Positions 62,570 through 64,000 of a stretch of DNA of 64,000 bases are shown here, one piece after another; position 1 is the first letter of the stretch, and every line of letters begins with the position of its first letter. The notes beneath the pieces are model-generated. The model did not search any database and was not told the origin of the DNA. It saw only the letters and a program-made list of their open reading frames with translations. The stretch comes from Prevotella sp. MA2016 (GTDB taxonomy: Bacteria > Bacteroidota > Bacteroidia > Bacteroidales > Bacteroidaceae): the NCBI RefSeq assembly GCF_000619825.1, contig NZ_JHUW01000008.1, forward strand, positions 62,001-126,000, given 5' to 3'. The position numbers were made by a program, and so were the translations under genes.

Positions 62570-63487
62570 TCACTTCTTTTTTTCAAGCCAGTTTTTGGCA
62601 CGGTCAATATCCTTCTGTCTCGTTGCCTCGTAAGTAAACTTCAGCGAATCAGGCAAGGCTTTAATGGTTTGCTCAGTCATGCCATAATACTTCTGCAGCA
62701 CCTCTTTATAATGAGTCACTCCAAAGCGGTTGATAGAGTCGCAAGCCTGCTTGTAACCTTTCATAAACACCTGCATTTGTTGCTGTCGCGTCTTGTCGCT
62801 CATACCTTTGGTACGGAACACAAGTGCGCCCATCTGCATGTCTATCTTGCGTGTATCAAGCATCACGTAGTGTTTCTTCATCAAGGCCTGACTGGCTTGT
62901 GGCTCAGTCAACAGTACGGCATCCATCTCGTTGTTCTCAAGCATCTTCAAACGGATATTCACATCGTTAATCTGAATACGGAACACACGTTCTGGAGCCA
63001 GTTTGGCACTTTCAACAGCCAAATCACCCAACAGGTCGGTAACCGAATAGCGGGTCATGGCCAGCATCTTGTCGTCCAGATGCTTAAAGTTGGTGATACG
63101 CAGCTGTCGCTGACTCAACATAAGCCAATAGGCGTTGGTAGCAGCAGCATAGCGAAGGGATGTGCCCTCTTTCATCATTTTCTCTGCTCTCACCAGATCG
63201 GTGATAGCTCCTTCTACACGCCCGTTAATAAGGGCGGTGTCAACATCCATCTGTGCATTGAATCGCTTCAGGCGGATATCTACAACCGAGTCAAACATCT
63301 GGCGCTCTTTGGCCACAAATACTGGCAGGCAATCAAGTGTAGGCATTACTGCTATCTTGAGTGCAGCCGAATCCTCACGCCATAGTCTTAATCGCTGCTC
63401 GCGTGAGAGGCGTTTGGTCTCTTCGTACGATTGCCCACACGCAGCGAGCACCAGAAGAGCTATGAATCCAATAACTAATTTCTTCAT
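62570..63487 (-). CDS. ABC-type substrate-binding lipoprotein (NMT1/SsuA-like)
   Basis: The 305-residue protein has a lipoprotein signal (VIGFIALLVLAACGQ, lipobox L-A-A-C). A periplasmic binding-protein fold of the NMT1/SsuA kind follows: ALKIAVMPTLDCLPVFVAKE, GRVEGAITDLVRAE, and NEMDAVLLTEPQAS. Family members bind thiamine precursors, sulphonates or nitrate; the ligand here is unknown. No permease or ATPase gene is next to it, only the TPR gene 3 nt downstream. A -7 element TAACTTTG (63504-63497) ends 9 nt before the ATG. Confidence 0.8.
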   Translation of the reverse strand: MKKLVIGFIALLVLAACGQSYEETKRLSREQRLRLWREDSAALKIAVMPTLDCLPVFVAKERQMFDSVVDIRLKRFNAQMDVDTALINGRVEGAITDLVRAEKMMKEGTSLRYAAATNAYWLMLSQRQLRITNFKHLDDKMLAMTRYSVTDLLGDLAVESAKLAPERVFRIQINDVNIRLKMLENNEMDAVLLTEPQASQALMKKHYVMLDTRKIDMQMGALVFRTKGMSDKTRQQQMQVFMKGYKQACDSINRFGVTHYKEVLQKYYGMTEQTIKALPDSLKFTYEATRQKDIDRAKNWLEKKK

Positions 63488-63496
63488 ATCGCCTGC

Positions 63497-63565
63497 AAAG
63501 TTACAACTTTTTTTTCAAAATATCAATTATCAATTATCAATTATCAATTATTTATTGTACCTTTG
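63497..63565. promoter_or_regulatory. Divergent promoters with TTATCAA repeats
   Basis: The minus-strand TAACTTTG (63504-63497) serves the lipoprotein gene and the plus-strand TACCTTTG (63558-63565) serves radA. Between them four head-to-tail copies of a TATCAAT/TTATCAA heptamer cover 63520-63550. No good -33 element is seen for radA; the repeats lie where it should be. Confidence 0.6.
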
Positions 63566-63573
63566 CTGCCATT

Positions 63574-64000
63574 ATGGCAAAAGATAAAACAGCATACGTA
63601 TGTTCCAACTGCGGCCAAGAGTCGCCAAAGTGGGTGGGCAAATGCCCGGCCTGCGGCCAATGGAACACTTTTAAGGAAATAAAGATTGCTGCCAGTTCAC
63701 CTACTAAGTCGGTTATGAGCAAGGGTGGACTGCATGCTGGTGCTACAGCCCAGTCGTCAGCTCTTCATGCAGGCAAGGTATTACGTCTTCGCGATATCAG
63801 TTCGAAGGACGATCCGCGTATCGACATGCACGATGCTGAGCTGAACCGCGTGCTTGGAGGCGGCTTGGTGCCAGGTAGCATAGTACTGCTGGGTGGCGAA
63901 CCTGGTATCGGAAAATCCACACTCTCGCTCCAAACCATGCTCAACATGCCTGAGAAGAAGATTCTCTACGTGAGTGGCGAGGAGAGCGCCCACCAGCTGA
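63574..64000 (+). CDS. radA: DNA repair protein RadA (5' part only)
   Basis: The 142 residues in the window start MAKDKTAYVCSNCGQESPKW with a C4 zinc finger (CSNC and CPAC). A linker follows, then the RecA-like ATPase start: GGGLVPGSIVLLGGEPGIGK contains Walker A. ILYVSGEESAHQL is the next conserved strand. RadA/Sms promotes branch migration in recombination. The rest of the ATPase and the Lon-like C-terminal domain lie beyond the window. The start codon is 8 nt after the -7 element. Confidence 0.95.
   Translation, partial: MAKDKTAYVCSNCGQESPKWVGKCPACGQWNTFKEIKIAASSPTKSVMSKGGLHAGATAQSSALHAGKVLRLRDISSKDDPRIDMHDAELNRVLGGGLVPGSIVLLGGEPGIGKSTLSLQTMLNMPEKKILYVSGEESAHQL

Noticed and set aside
63520..63550. 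Short CRISPR-like array
   Set aside because: The repeats are 7 nt long and directly adjacent, with no spacers and no cas genes nearby.

Overview
The window reads as a chromosomal segment of a Bacteroidota bacterium, most likely order Bacteroidales and close to Prevotella or its relatives. The reasons are the -7 element TAnnTTTG, usually about 20 bp downstream of a TTG/TTTG, in front of tRNA and protein genes; gldH next to ricT; the tamL-tamB pair; a PafA-type alkaline phosphatase; an eleven-protein complex I operon with fused NuoCD and no NuoE/F/G; and a mannobiose epimerase/phosphorylase operon. No insertion sequence, prophage, CRISPR array, rRNA or replication origin was seen. Genes are tightly packed and no gap without a gene exceeds 300 bp.

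Layout. 1-8564 (minus): tetR-fabG-rluA family-tamB-tamL, the last cut by the left edge. 8780-8852: initiator tRNA. 9051-12315 (minus): a small lytic transglycosylase and mutS2. 12448-13005 (plus): tRNA-Ser(UGA) and crcB. 13118-17253: a TonB-dependent receptor, a small AraC-type protein and an SBF-type transporter. 17325-21024 (plus): metF-holB-ricT-gldH. 21010-27362 (minus): the elongasome operon purH(short)-mreB-mreC-mreD-mrdA-rodA. 27508-29071 (minus): asnA with a lipoprotein gene. 29273-29818 (minus): a small outer-membrane barrel. 30068-40184 (minus): nuoA-B-CD-H-I-J-K-L-M-N. 40239-41750 (minus): pafA. 41809-47960 (minus): a mannan operon. 48190-50015: a membrane protein of unknown function and a BadF-type kinase. 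50121-60432 (plus): mscS, then kdsA-kdsD-hybrid regulator-phospholipase D-acyltransferase. 60377-63487 (minus): a TPR protein and an orphan substrate-binding lipoprotein. 63574-64000 (plus): the start of radA.

How the genes work together. The best-defined catabolic system is the mannan operon. A secreted fusion of a CE7 acetyl esterase and a GH26 endo-mannanase would deacetylate and cut mannan; an inner-membrane GPH symporter would import the product; an AGE-type 2-epimerase would turn mannobiose into mannosylglucose; and a GH130 phosphorylase would split that into mannose-1-phosphate and glucose. The pathway is known from Bacteroides fragilis; the esterase fused to the mannanase is the unusual part.

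The most unusual regulator is a 1260-residue protein encoded between kdsD and a phospholipase D gene. It keeps the periplasmic propeller, Y_Y_Y domain, membrane segment, receiver and AraC output of a hybrid two-component system. It has no ATP-binding kinase domain, an Asp where the phosphoacceptor His should be, and a Lys where the receiver's phosphoacceptor Asp should be. It may therefore signal without phosphorelay. Other points of note are a PurH reduced to its IMP cyclohydrolase domain, a series of promoters whose -7 element ends only 4-11 nt before the start codon (suggesting leaderless mRNAs), and a pafA promoter whose -33 element lies in the loop of the upstream operon's terminator.
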